A stretch of 41,314 nt of DNA from Flavobacterium aurantiibacter (GCF_002251775.1 NZ_NOXX01000189.1:1-41314), one strand, 5' to 3'. Positions 15,115 through 24,211 are shown, counted from the stretch's first letter. Program-made: numbers and translations. Notes: generated by a model from the sequence alone, not told the origin.

Positions 15115-15612
15115 ATGGCGATTAGACGAAAAGCGAGCGTAGTAAGCCCTAGATTGGCTGCTAGAAAAGTAACGGCTAAAGTAAGCCATCCTGCTTCAGT
15201 GTCGATAATTTACTCTGGAATGGAACAATCTGAAAATCAAATGACGCCATTTGAGAAGATGGAAAAATTACATCAAGGCATCAGTAAAGCGCATTTAGAG
15301 CGTCTTAAAGTCAGAACTGAACTAGATTATGATAAGTTGTCACACGTTTTGTCTGTAACACGATCAACTCTCATAAAGAAAAAAGGTGAGCAAAAATATA
15401 GCTTTGCGGTTGGAGAAAGAATATTAGATTTAGCCGACATCTATTCGTATGGATACAAAGTTTTTGAAGATGAAGTCAAATTTAGAGACTGGATGTTTAA
15501 ACCAAATCACGCATTAGGAGGAAAAGCTCCCTACGATATATTAGATAATCAATTTGGAAGACAAGAAGTCAGAAATCTTATTGGGAGAATTGAGTACGGT
15601 GTTTATTCCTAG
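15115..15612 (+). CDS. Xre/MbcA/ParS-type antitoxin of a RES module
   Basis: The 165-residue protein has a basic, probably disordered N-terminus (1-35). A helix-turn-helix region follows, with LDYDKLSHVLSVTRSTLIKKK near 70-90. The C-terminal DUF2384 domain reads VGERILDLADIYSYGYKVFED, then FRDWMFKPNHALGG, where the Trp-Met-Pro-Leu-Gly pattern is diagnostic. Such antitoxins bind and neutralise the RES toxin encoded five bases downstream and repress their own promoter. An internal start at Met36 is possible. AT-rich relative to neighbours. Confidence 0.85.
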   Translation: MAIRRKASVVSPRLAARKVTAKVSHPASVSIIYSGMEQSENQMTPFEKMEKLHQGISKAHLERLKVRTELDYDKLSHVLSVTRSTLIKKKGEQKYSFAVGERILDLADIYSYGYKVFEDEVKFRDWMFKPNHALGGKAPYDILDNQFGRQEVRNLIGRIEYGVYS

Positions 15613-15617
15613 AGATT

Positions 15618-16073
15618 ATGCTTGTATATAGATTAGGAAATACCCGATACAGCAATGAATTAATGGTGACAGGAGCAAAGTTATTTGGAGGTCGATGGAA
15701 TAACGTGGGAACAGCCTGTCTTTACACAGCAGAATCTCGTGCTTTAGCCTTGCTTGAATATACTGTTAATGTTAATATATCAGATATACCTAAAATATTG
15801 AGTTTTACTGTAATTGAAATACCAGATACAAATATTCTAGAATTAGATATCCAGGTCTTGCCTCCGAATTGGAAAGATTTTCCTGCACCTTCTTCAACAA
15901 AAATATTTGGGACAAATTTGCTAAATACTGCTGATAAACCCATAATAAAAATACCTTCGACAATTGTTCAGCAGGAATATAATTATATTTTAAATCCTGA
16001 ACATTCTGAAAGTCAGCTTTTTAAAATTGTAAACATTGAAGATTTTATCTACGACACTAGAATAAAATCATAA
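15618..16073 (+). CDS. RES-domain NAD+-degrading toxin
   Basis: The 151-residue protein has the RES pattern: Arg in VYRLGNTRY (5-9), GGRWNNVGTACLYTAES (24-40) leading to ALLE with a conserved Glu, and a late Ser/Gln-rich EYNYILNPEH region (about 115-124). RES toxins such as MbcT degrade NAD+ by hydrolysis or phosphorolysis and stop growth. It starts five bases after the antitoxin stop. Full length for the family. No export signal. Confidence 0.85.
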   Translation: MLVYRLGNTRYSNELMVTGAKLFGGRWNNVGTACLYTAESRALALLEYTVNVNISDIPKILSFTVIEIPDTNILELDIQVLPPNWKDFPAPSSTKIFGTNLLNTADKPIIKIPSTIVQQEYNYILNPEHSESQLFKIVNIEDFIYDTRIKS

Positions 16074-16358
16074 AAGCGCTATGAATAACAACTTTTTTGC
16101 CTAACACTATTTAAATTGCAGAATTCGAGTGTCTTATAATAAAGAACTTTGCACTTGATAGACAGTAATGGGCTCCAAAATCCAGCATTAGGCAATTCAG
16201 CTTTCCGGAGCAGTAGCTCAAATTTACTTTTGATTTTTTGGAATGTTGGATTTGTCCAAGACCATAGATTGTAGTTCGTTTCTTATGTTATTTATCAAGA
16301 GCATGGTAGGTAATAAGCTTAGAAAGAGTATAGAAGGGCAAAAGTTATGATTTTTGCA
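16074..16358. other. Gene-free AT-rich spacer
   Basis: No gene is seen. TTGCCTAA (16097-16104) and TTAGGCAA (16188-16195) are perfect inverted octamers 83 bases apart, possibly the edges of a lost element, possibly chance. Confidence 0.35.
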
Positions 16359-16391
16359 TTGCTTTTCCATTCAAAAGAATACTTACTTTTG
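16359..16391 (+). promoter_or_regulatory. Promoter of the small ribbon-helix-helix gene
   Basis: TTG (16359-16361), a 22-base spacer, then TACTTTTG (16384-16391), an exact TAnnTTTG. The ATG follows 19 bases later. Confidence 0.5.
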
Positions 16392-16410
16392 GAATTCTAT
16401 AAAACGATAT

Positions 16411-16551
16411 ATGAAAACGCGGTCTTTAAGGATTGATGATTTTACTTTTGGCGAAACCGAGAAAATTCTTGCCAATATCAGTATATCTCGAAATACCTGC
16501 ATCAACGAAGCAACTTCGCATTATTATAAAATACAACACAAAATATTCTAG
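16411..16551 (+). CDS. Small ribbon-helix-helix-like protein
   Basis: ATG 16411 gives a 46-residue protein. MKTRSLRIDDFTFGETEKIL followed by ISRNTCINEATSHYYK fits an Arc/CopG ribbon-helix-helix: a beta strand (TRSLRID), helix A, a turn at ISRN, and helix B. Proteins of this fold bind DNA as dimers and often serve as antitoxins. At 46 residues it is a bare domain, perhaps truncated after the second helix. A good -7 box precedes it. There is no partner gene beside it. It could be the remnant of a third toxin-antitoxin module beside Xre/RES. Confidence 0.5.
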   Translation: MKTRSLRIDDFTFGETEKILANISISRNTCINEATSHYYKIQHKIF

Positions 16552-16697
16552 AATTGAAACTTTGTGAAGAGTCTTCCTTAGTAAGAAATGATTCTGTGTA
16601 TGTTTTGCATAATTATTAAAAAACAACAAGCATTAGTTAATAAGGGTAATATTACTGCTTTCTATATGAATATAAGGAGCTTAACTTTTATTCGTTG

Positions 16698-17251
16698 CTA
16701 AAACGTATAACCAATACGTAAATGCAAATCAGCTGCCGTTTCGCTTTCGCTTCGGTAAAATCGTCTTCCAATACCAAAACCAAGTTCATAATTGAAGTTC
16801 GTTTTCCCTATGTTTCTGCGAATGCCCCACTTAGGTATTACCGTTAGCTGTTGATTGATTGTTACATCAGCAACGTCGCTGATCAAAAACCAATCGGGAT
16901 GAAACGAGCTTTTGATTCCAAAAAAGTTTCCAGAATATTTCTTGTTTGCTTTCCTTTTTCAGTGCGTTTCCCAAAATTGTAGTAATAGCGCGGCTCAGTA
17001 GTAAACACAGGAGCTAAAACAAAACCGTTGTCATCGTTGCTTATTCCGCCGAAAAAACCAGCATCTAAGCCTGCCTCAGCCCGAAGTATAAAGTTTTTTG
17101 TTACTGGAAATTCAGCGCCAACCCACATCCCTAAAAATCCGGTTTGAACCTGAAACAAGGTCTTTTGCGCCTCTTGTGCATGGCAGTTAATCGTCGAAAA
17201 AACGACGCCAGCTACTGCGCAAACAAAAGCAATCTTTCTAAATCTGGGCAT
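16698..17251 (-). pseudogene. Frameshifted outer-membrane beta-barrel protein
   Basis: The first frame, from ATG 17251, encodes a signal peptide (MPRFRKIAFVCAVAGVVFS.. ending HAQ) and strands with EPRYYYNFGKR, then stops at 16883 after an out-of-frame tail. The continuation lies in another frame: KYSGNFFGIKSSFHPDWF, then IPKWGIRRNIG and a terminal DLHLRIGYTF, a beta-barrel C-terminus ending in Phe, stopping at 16698. Adding one A to the run of five (plus-strand T run 16954-16958) would restore one frame of about 184 residues. The pieces resemble a Flavobacteria outer-membrane family of unknown role. It may be a true pseudogene or a homopolymer sequencing error. Confidence 0.7.
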
Positions 17252-17301
17252 TGGTTGTTAGTGTTTAAAAGCAACGCTAATCTAGTAATACTTTCAACAA
17301 C

Positions 17302-19860
17302 TTACTCCTTTTTCTTCTTATTCAATAAACCGTTCAACAAATTTTTTGCTTTTGTCTTTGTAGAATTGGTCTTTGTAGTGTCTTTTTTATTTCCAGAAAT
17401 TAAATTGTCTAAGGCTGTAGTACCTTTATCGATAAGCTTATCCTTTTGCTTTTTCACCAATTGATTCGTCAAATTCGTAACAGCAGCTTTCATGTCGGTA
17501 CTTACCTTTGGTTTGCTAAAAGATCCGGTAAGAACGGTATTTATCGGTACGTTGTCCAACTTCGCCATGTCGGCAGGTGTAATTTTCGCTGCAAGTTTAT
17601 TCAATTCCGAACCAAAATACTTAGCCGGAACATTCAATTTTAGGTCGTAGTTCATTACCTGATCAAAACCATGCGAACCACCAATAACCGCCGAAATATC
17701 TTGGTATTTTAAGTTGAATGGCTTGATATTTACCTTTCCGTTGGCAAACGATAAATTAGCTTTTACATCGTTGAGGTTAATTTTCGATACATCGATAAAT
17801 TTCAACGAACTCGATAAACTAGTTAAAAAGCCGGCATTCTTTTCGTTAATAGTCGTCGATAAAAACTGTCCGAATAAATCGCCCGTAATCGTCGATAAAA
17901 CGGGAGTCATTTCTTGTGCATCTAAAGCTCCTTTTAAATCGATCGTCGTATTAATTTTACCGTTTACAGCTCCCGCAATTGGCGCTAAATTCTTCATCAT
18001 TTCCAATTGTGTGAACGTTTGGTTGATATCTACTTGATTCATTTTCAAAGCCATATCAAACAGTGGCTGTTTTGTTTTGGTAGAAACCGAACCGTTAGCA
18101 CCAATCGATCCACCAAAAACATTGGTTTTGAAGTCTTTAATCTGAATTTTTTCGTCTTTAATAATTGCTGTAGCCGAATTATTGCGCAAGGTTAAATTGT
18201 CGTAATACAACGTATTGATTTTTGCCGAAATACTGCAATCTAAAAAGGCGGGAATTTTTAATTCCGATTTTGGTGCCGAAGCAGTTGTTGTGGCTGGTGT
18301 TGCCGACATAAAGTCGCTGGTGGATAACGAATTAGAGAAAAGTGTGAAATTTCCTTTCAAGTTCTTATTCGCGAAAGCGTAACCGTAAAAATCTTGAATC
18401 ACTCCACTGGCACGCAAATCGGTTTTTCCCGTCGTCATTTCTAAATTCTCTAATTTTATTTGCGACGGATTAAAAGCTAAACTGCTGTTTTTGATGTAAT
18501 ATTTCTTTTTGTCTTCGGTCGTGTAGGTAAAACCGCTCAACGAAGCCGTACCGCTGCTCTTTACTTTTTCGTATTGTGCGTTTTGCACCGATGCCACATC
18601 AAATGCGGCTTGTAAATCGGCAGTAAGTATGCCACTTAAGGGCGTATCTAACTTTACCGGATACGCTTTTGCAAAATTACTTAAGTTGATTTTCCCTTTC
18701 ACGGCAGCGTCTACCAATTGGTTTCCAGTTAAATTTTTCACTGTCGCTTTCGAGGAAAAAACATCCTGATCAATCTGAAAGTTAAACTGATTTATCGCCA
18801 AAAACGTGTCATCCACATTGCCGCTGTCGTTCTCAATTTTGGCATCAATTGAAATATTTTGTACCGATTTAGGCATCGATGCGTATTTAAACGATGCGCC
18901 ATCGGTTTTCATTTCTACCGCGAATTTCGGAATTTCGGTTTCGCTCAAAACTCCTTTGGCAAATCCTTTTAGCACAAGCTTTCCTGAGGTCGAAACATCT
19001 TTTAAATTGCCGGAATATTTCTCAGGAATTAACGCGAGGAAGTTTACAAAATCGGATGTTAAGGTGCTGAAAGTAAGGTCGTAAATCTGTTGATTTTCTT
19101 TCATCGCCAACGATCCGTCGAAGTTCAATTCCAATTGGTTAATCTTAGCTTTGTTTTCTTTGAATTGATACACACTGTTTTTCAAATCCAAACCTAATAC
19201 CGCATCAAGTCCGAAAGCCACATTGTTTAAATAGGTGTCTTTGTTCATTCCAGCGGTAATTTTTGCCGAAGTTTTGGTCTCTAAATCCAATTTTTCAGAG
19301 GCAAAGTCGCCAATTCCCGAATGATTTAAGCTATCTATCCTCGCGAAAACGCCCGAACGTTCGTCGGTGTAAGTGATTTTATAATTTTTGATTTCGTAAT
19401 TATCTATTGATAAATTCAGTGGCTTGCTTTCTTTGTCATCTTTTTCACTTTCGTCTTTTAAAGCAATGTCAAAATTAGAAATACCGTCTTTGTTATAACG
19501 AATGTTCACTACGCCATTTTCTGTTGCAAAAGACTGAATAACAATCGGTTCGTTTTCTGATTTGAACAATTCGGAAATCGACATCTTTAAAGAAATTTCA
19601 CCGACAGAGACCAGCGTATCGCCTTGAAACGGCGCTTTATTGATGATTTTAAAATCGGTTAGGCGTACCGATGCATTCGGAAAATTCCGCAACAGCGATA
19701 AATCGACATCACTAAAATTCACATCCGCAGCAACCGATTCGTTTATCGATTTTTTTACTTTTTCAATGATTTGTTCTTTAAAAAGTATCGGCGCACTAAA
19801 AAGCAAGATGATTAAAATCAGTAGCGTTATACCCGTAATTTTCAGAATTTTCTTCAGCAT
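17302..19860 (-). CDS. AsmA-like inner-membrane-anchored protein
   Basis: From ATG 19860 the 852-residue protein begins MLKKILKITGITLLILIILL, a single N-terminal membrane anchor. An AsmA N-terminal segment (about 20-150, with LSLLRNFPNASVRLTDFKI) follows, then a very long beta-rich periplasmic part and an AsmA_2-type C-terminal region (about 590-790, with GAVNGKINTTIDLKG and NLSFANGKVNIKPFNLKY). The last 40 residues are Lys/Thr-rich. AsmA/TamB-like proteins are thought to carry lipids between the two membranes. It lies downstream of sppA on the same strand, 72 bases away. A seven-residue longer start exists. Confidence 0.85.
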   Translation of the reverse strand: MLKKILKITGITLLILIILLFSAPILFKEQIIEKVKKSINESVAADVNFSDVDLSLLRNFPNASVRLTDFKIINKAPFQGDTLVSVGEISLKMSISELFKSENEPIVIQSFATENGVVNIRYNKDGISNFDIALKDESEKDDKESKPLNLSIDNYEIKNYKITYTDERSGVFARIDSLNHSGIGDFASEKLDLETKTSAKITAGMNKDTYLNNVAFGLDAVLGLDLKNSVYQFKENKAKINQLELNFDGSLAMKENQQIYDLTFSTLTSDFVNFLALIPEKYSGNLKDVSTSGKLVLKGFAKGVLSETEIPKFAVEMKTDGASFKYASMPKSVQNISIDAKIENDSGNVDDTFLAINQFNFQIDQDVFSSKATVKNLTGNQLVDAAVKGKINLSNFAKAYPVKLDTPLSGILTADLQAAFDVASVQNAQYEKVKSSGTASLSGFTYTTEDKKKYYIKNSSLAFNPSQIKLENLEMTTGKTDLRASGVIQDFYGYAFANKNLKGNFTLFSNSLSTSDFMSATPATTTASAPKSELKIPAFLDCSISAKINTLYYDNLTLRNNSATAIIKDEKIQIKDFKTNVFGGSIGANGSVSTKTKQPLFDMALKMNQVDINQTFTQLEMMKNLAPIAGAVNGKINTTIDLKGALDAQEMTPVLSTITGDLFGQFLSTTINEKNAGFLTSLSSSLKFIDVSKINLNDVKANLSFANGKVNIKPFNLKYQDISAVIGGSHGFDQVMNYDLKLNVPAKYFGSELNKLAAKITPADMAKLDNVPINTVLTGSFSKPKVSTDMKAAVTNLTNQLVKKQKDKLIDKGTTALDNLISGNKKDTTKTNSTKTKAKNLLNGLLNKKKKE

Positions 19861-19932
19861 AAAATTTCTTTTAAATGTCAATTATAGCGCAATGGCGTTT
19901 GTCGCAGTATTATTTTCGTTAAAAGGTCAAAA

Positions 19933-21696
19933 TTAATTGAACTTTACTTCATAAGGTAAACGCAATTGGATGCCTTTTTGTTTTGTAAGCTTGCGGTAGT
20001 TTTGATAAACTTGATATTCTTGCTCACCCAATTCGCTTCTTAGCAAATCTTCTTTAGCTTTAGCAACACCAAATGCGCCAAACATGTCTTCGATCGTTTT
20101 ATCGAATTCGGGATAATTTCGAACCTTATACTCGCTGATTTTCGCCAGTTTCGCAGCTTCCTTTAACGCCAATGGCATACCGCCAAGTGCATCGACTAAA
20201 CCGTTTTCTTTAGCTTGAACTCCCGACCAAACACGTCCTTGCCCAATGGCATCTACGGCTGTTTTACTCATTTTTCGACCGTCGGCTACACGTGTGATAA
20301 AGGTATCGTACACAAATTCAATTTGTTTTTGGTAATAACTGCGCATTTGTGCATTCATCGGCGTGAAAACGCTATAACTCGCCGATTGGGCGTGCGTACT
20401 TACTTGTTCGGCATCAATTCCTGCTTTATCTGCCAAATTACTCATGTTGGGAAGCAGGCCAAAAACGCCGATAGAACCTGTAATGGTATTGGGTTCGGCT
20501 ATAATTTTATTGGCGCCACAGGCAATGTAATATCCACCGCTAGCCGCATAGTTGCCCATAGAAACCACTACTGGTTTTACTTTCTTGGTGAGTGCAATTT
20601 CGCGCCAGATAAGTTCCGAAGTCGTGGCATCGCCGCCCGGACTATCCACTCGCAAAACAACCGCTTTTACGTTTTCGTCTTCTCGTGCTTCGCGCAAAGC
20701 TCTGCGTACGGCACCATCGCCAATTTGGTTTACATCACCTTCACCGGGTAAAATATCACCTTGGGCGTAAATTACCGCGATCACATCGTCACTGTTAACT
20801 GATTTTGGTGTGTTCGTTACTGAGAACGCATAATCGGCAAGCGATACCTTATTGATTTCTTCGTCTTTTTGTACGTCGAGTTTCTTTTTGAGCATATCGG
20901 TGTATTGATCTTCGTAAATAAGTTGATCTACCAATTTGTTACGGAGCGCGTCAGTAGCAAAGGTACCACCTAAACTGTCGGCAATTCGATCTAAATCCGT
21001 GTTTGTAATTTTACGCGATTGTATTATTTCAGTAGCCATCGTTCCCCAAATCGATTGCAACATTTCGGTCAATTGTTCTCGGTTGGCCTCGCTCATTTTG
21101 TTGTCGAGAAAAGGTTCCACAGCACTTTTGTATTTTCCGTGGCGAATAACCTCAAAGTTAAAACCGCTTTTTTCTTGAAAATCTTTAAAGAACAGCACTT
21201 CTGTGGAAAGTCCGCGTAAGTCGACAGAACCGACTGGATTCAAATAAACGCCCTGAGCAGCCGAACTTAAGTAGTAATCTTTTTGGTCGTAGTTGGTGCT
21301 GTATGCGTACACAAATTTTCCGGACTTGCGGAATTCTACCAACGCATCTCGCAAGGCTTTTGTTTGCGCCATACCTAGAGCCGATTTCGTATTTAACAAC
21401 GAAATACCCGCAATTTTATCATCATCTGCCGCTGCTGCAATCGCTTCTAAAGCCTCGCTTACGCCCACGCGATTTTTCCCAGCAAATAGAGTTACCAACG
21501 GATCGGAGTATTTGCCCACGTAATCAGTTGAAAAGTCTGATAGATCTATTTCGAGAACACTGTTTTCTTTTACGCTAACAACACCCTCATCGGAGCTTCC
21601 GAAGACGGCACCGATCACTAAAAAGCTAAAGAAAAGCAGTATGAAGAAGGCAAATATGCCCACAAGAGTAGCTAAAACATTACTTAGAAATTTCAT
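19933..21696 (-). CDS. sppA: Signal peptide peptidase SppA, 67-kDa type
   Basis: The 587-residue protein starts MKFLSNVLATLVGIFAFF with one N-terminal membrane anchor. It has the two tandem ClpP-like domains of long SppA. The catalytic lysine lies in the first domain (RHGKYKSAVEPFL) and the nucleophilic serine in the second (MGNYAASGGYYIACGA, followed by GSIGVFGLLPN). SppA degrades signal peptides and membrane protein fragments at the inner membrane. The codon just before ATG 21696 is TTG, which could add one residue. It is transcribed leftward with the AsmA-like gene and diverges from folK-dNK. Confidence 0.92.
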   Translation of the reverse strand: MKFLSNVLATLVGIFAFFILLFFSFLVIGAVFGSSDEGVVSVKENSVLEIDLSDFSTDYVGKYSDPLVTLFAGKNRVGVSEALEAIAAAADDDKIAGISLLNTKSALGMAQTKALRDALVEFRKSGKFVYAYSTNYDQKDYYLSSAAQGVYLNPVGSVDLRGLSTEVLFFKDFQEKSGFNFEVIRHGKYKSAVEPFLDNKMSEANREQLTEMLQSIWGTMATEIIQSRKITNTDLDRIADSLGGTFATDALRNKLVDQLIYEDQYTDMLKKKLDVQKDEEINKVSLADYAFSVTNTPKSVNSDDVIAVIYAQGDILPGEGDVNQIGDGAVRRALREAREDENVKAVVLRVDSPGGDATTSELIWREIALTKKVKPVVVSMGNYAASGGYYIACGANKIIAEPNTITGSIGVFGLLPNMSNLADKAGIDAEQVSTHAQSASYSVFTPMNAQMRSYYQKQIEFVYDTFITRVADGRKMSKTAVDAIGQGRVWSGVQAKENGLVDALGGMPLALKEAAKLAKISEYKVRNYPEFDKTIEDMFGAFGVAKAKEDLLRSELGEQEYQVYQNYRKLTKQKGIQLRLPYEVKFN

Positions 21697-21766
21697 CAAT
21701 CCTTTGTTTTTACTATTAGATGATTTTTTGCTGCTGCTGTTACAATTTTACGGCAAAATAGCTCAA

Positions 21767-21794
21767 ATTGTCCAACGGGTTTTATGTAATTTCG
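21767..21794 (+). promoter_or_regulatory. Promoter of the folK-dNK fusion
   Basis: TTG (21767-21769), a 17-base spacer, then TAATTTCG (21787-21794), seven of eight to TAnnTTTG, 17 bases before ATG 21812. Confidence 0.45.
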
Positions 21795-21811
21795 CCATCT
21801 GTTATTAAATC

Positions 21812-22942
21812 ATGATTCACACCGCATATATTGGGATCGGCAGTAATGAAGGCGATAGTTTCGAAATTGTCGAGCAAGCTATCCATGAAATTCACGAACA
21901 AATTGGTTCAGTAGTAGCTATCTCCCCCATTTATATGTCGGCTGCCATCGGATTTTCAGGCCCCGAATTTCTCAACGCAGTAATCAAAGTTCACACGTTC
22001 TACGAGCCTTTGCACGTGCTCGGTTGTTTGCTTTCGCTAGAAGCAGAATATGGAAGAGTGCGCGACGTATCGGGAGGTTACAGTTCGAGAACACTCGATT
22101 TAGATGTCTTACTTTTTAACGACCAGCATATAAATGTACCGGAGCTTATAGTTCCGCATCCGCGCATGCACGAGCGCCTTTTTGTCTTGCTTCCTTTGTC
22201 GGATGTGTACGATGCACAACAAATTCCAGGAATTAACGAAAGCATTAATCAGCTTATCTCGAAGTGTCGCGATCAGCAAATTCATAAAACAGCAAAGCAA
22301 ATTCATCTTCCCGTTCAAAAATTAGCCAAAGAGCATTTGCGCTATTTGGTTGTGGAAGGAAATATTGGTGCAGGGAAAAGTTCGTTGTCTGCTCGTTTGG
22401 CGGCCGATTACAACGGCAAGCAAGTATTGGAGCGATTTGCGGATAATCCGTTTCTACCTAAATTTTACGACGATCCGCAACGGTATGCCTTTCCGTTAGA
22501 AATGTCTTTTTTAGCAGATCGTTACCGACAGCTCATGGAAGATTTGCTGCAAGTCGACTTATTTTCAGATTTTATCGTAGCAGATTACTACATTTTGAAG
22601 TCGGTTATCTTTGCCAACGTCAATCTAAATGAAGACGAATTTCGCTTGTACAAAACCTTGTTCGACATCATGTACAAGGAAATTCCGAAACCCGATTTGT
22701 ATGTTTATTTGTATCGCAGCACCGAAAGTTTGCTACAAAACATCAAGAAACGCGGTCGCGAGTACGAACAAAATATAGAGGCGTCGTATTTAGAGAAAAT
22801 CAATGCAGGTTACGTGGCTTTTTTGAAATCGGAATCGCAAATGCGTGTACTGGTGATCGATGTGAGCGAATTAGATTTTGTGGAAAATCAACGCGACTAT
22901 CTCCAAATTGTCGATCAAATAGCCGACGCCATAGCCCAATAA
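21812..22942 (+). CDS. folK: Fused HPPK (FolK) and deoxynucleoside kinase
   Basis: The 376-residue protein joins two enzymes. Residues 1-165 are 6-hydroxymethyl-dihydropterin pyrophosphokinase: IGIGSNEGD (7-15), the metal-binding RTLDLDVLLFN (Asp96, Asp98), and PHPRMHERLFVLLPL. Residues 175-376 are a deoxynucleoside kinase: Walker A GNIGAGKS (183-190), LERFADNPFLP, FLADRYRQ (DRY/DRH-type), and KKRGREYEQ in the lid. It makes the pyrophosphorylated pterin for folate and salvages deoxynucleosides (probably deoxyadenosine or deoxyguanosine). This fusion is known in Bacteroidetes. Both active sites look complete. Confidence 0.92.
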   Translation: MIHTAYIGIGSNEGDSFEIVEQAIHEIHEQIGSVVAISPIYMSAAIGFSGPEFLNAVIKVHTFYEPLHVLGCLLSLEAEYGRVRDVSGGYSSRTLDLDVLLFNDQHINVPELIVPHPRMHERLFVLLPLSDVYDAQQIPGINESINQLISKCRDQQIHKTAKQIHLPVQKLAKEHLRYLVVEGNIGAGKSSLSARLAADYNGKQVLERFADNPFLPKFYDDPQRYAFPLEMSFLADRYRQLMEDLLQVDLFSDFIVADYYILKSVIFANVNLNEDEFRLYKTLFDIMYKEIPKPDLYVYLYRSTESLLQNIKKRGREYEQNIEASYLEKINAGYVAFLKSESQMRVLVIDVSELDFVENQRDYLQIVDQIADAIAQ

Positions 22943-23012
22943 TCTTTTTACAGCGGCTGAATCCCAAATTTCAAGCGATTTGACAAGGATTTTTATGACA
23001 AAATCATCTTGT

Positions 23013-23552
23013 TTAGTTGGAAAACGCGTTTAATTTTCGAGCGAATTCCCAAAGTACAATTCCTGCGGATACCGAGATGTTTAACGAATGTTTGCTTCCG
23101 AGCTGCGGAATTTCAATAACGCCGTCGCAAGCATTAATCACTTCCTGTTCGACACCAAAAACTTCATTTCCAAAAATTAGTGCGGTAAGTTCTTTTGGAT
23201 TCGGATTTACTTGATGAAGGAATGCCGCTTTTTCGGTTTGTTCAACGGCAAAAATAGTAGCATTTCTTTTTTTTAATTCTGCGACAGCTTCGAGAGTAGT
23301 TTCAAAATACGACCAATCAACGGTTTCGGTAGCGCCAAGTGCCGTTTTATGAATTTCCTTGTTTGGAGGTGTAGCTGTAATTCCGCAAAGAAATATTTCA
23401 GAAACTAAAAATGCGTCGGAACTACGGAAAATAGAACCGATGTTATTTAAACTTCGCACTTGATCTAAGACAACAATGATAGGAAGTTTATCTGCATTTT
23501 TAAAGCCTTCAACATCTTTTCGATTGAGTTCGTGATTCTCGAGTTTGCGCAT
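23013..23552 (-). CDS. SpoU/TrmH-family RNA 2'-O-methyltransferase
   Basis: From ATG 23552 the 179-residue protein shows the three SpoU motifs: NNIGSIFRSSDAF (motif 1), LIFGNEVFGVEQE (motif 2) and IPQLGSKHSLNISVSAGIVLWE-like motif 3, which builds the trefoil-knot S-adenosylmethionine site. It methylates a ribose 2'-OH in tRNA or rRNA; which one cannot be told. It lacks the extra N-terminal substrate-binding domain of larger relatives. An open frame continues 22 codons upstream, but MRKLENHELNR is the expected beginning. It converges with folK-dNK. Confidence 0.88.
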   Translation of the reverse strand: MRKLENHELNRKDVEGFKNADKLPIIVVLDQVRSLNNIGSIFRSSDAFLVSEIFLCGITATPPNKEIHKTALGATETVDWSYFETTLEAVAELKKRNATIFAVEQTEKAAFLHQVNPNPKELTALIFGNEVFGVEQEVINACDGVIEIPQLGSKHSLNISVSAGIVLWEFARKLNAFSN

Positions 23553-23622
23553 AATTTTCACAGGATATAGTTGTTTTTGCGAAGCAGTACTTGAAAAATG
23601 TTGCCGCTTCAATAACAAAGAA

Positions 23623-23646
23623 AAGCCACCCGATTAAAGGTGGCTT
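23623..23646 (-). terminator. Terminator of the DUF1573 gene
   Basis: An eight-pair stem AAGCCACC/GGTGGCTT with an eight-base loop. On the minus strand it is followed by TTTTCTTTG. It lies 22 bases after the DUF1573 stop. Confidence 0.7.
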
Positions 23647-23667
23647 GAAGTATAAAAATAAGATGAA

Positions 23668-24180
23668 TTAGCTTTTAGTTGGAGCCGGTGCTGGTGGTGC
23701 TGGGTTTGGATCGTTAACCACACCTTTAATAGTTAGCGTTTTGTTAGCCTCTGGTAAATTAGTAGTTAAGGTAACAGTTTTTTGGAAAGCACCAACGCGA
23801 TTCGTATCGTATTTAACTCCGATTACTGCCTTTTGACCAGGCATGATTGGGTCTTTAGGGAAGGTTGGAACTGTACAACCGCAAGAACCTTTTGCATCAG
23901 AAATAATCAAAGGCTCAGTGCCATTGTTGGTAAGAACAAACTCTCTTTTTCCATCGGCATTTCTGTCAATAGTACCGTAGTCAATCACTTCAGTTTCGAA
24001 AACCATTCCCGGACCAGTAGTTTTTGTTAGTACGCTAGTTGGTTTAGAAGCAGCACTTACTGGCTTAACTACAGGTTTAACTTCTGCTTTTGCTTTTGGA
24101 GCTACTTTTTTACTCGATTCTTGTGCATGCCCAGCAAATGCAAAGCAGGCAAGGGCTAATACTACTATACTTTTTTTCAT
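23668..24180 (-). CDS. Exported DUF1573 protein
   Basis: The 170-residue protein starts MKKSIVVLALACFAFAGHAQ, a clear Sec signal cleaved at Ala-x-Ala-Gln. A Lys/Ala/Pro-rich linker (21-50) follows, then a DUF1573 Ig-like domain (about 58-160): VIDYGTIDRNADGKREFVL, the conserved SCGCTVP, and GVKYDTNRVGAFQKTVTLTT. The tail is Pro/Ala-rich. Function unknown; periplasmic. Monocistronic, between an exact -7 box and a terminator. Divergent from mutS. Confidence 0.85.
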   Translation of the reverse strand: MKKSIVVLALACFAFAGHAQESSKKVAPKAKAEVKPVVKPVSAASKPTSVLTKTTGPGMVFETEVIDYGTIDRNADGKREFVLTNNGTEPLIISDAKGSCGCTVPTFPKDPIMPGQKAVIGVKYDTNRVGAFQKTVTLTTNLPEANKTLTIKGVVNDPNPAPPAPAPTKS

Positions 24181-24211
24181 TTTTTTTAATTTTAAAAATT
24201 AATTTCTTGGT

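Noticed and set aside
16074-16358. Insertion-sequence remnant suggested by inverted TTGCCTAA octamers
   Set aside because: The arms are only eight bases, there is no transposase fragment and no target duplication.
20215-20751. A 178-codon frame antisense to sppA
   Set aside because: It covers the SppA catalytic region in reverse and has no recognisable features.
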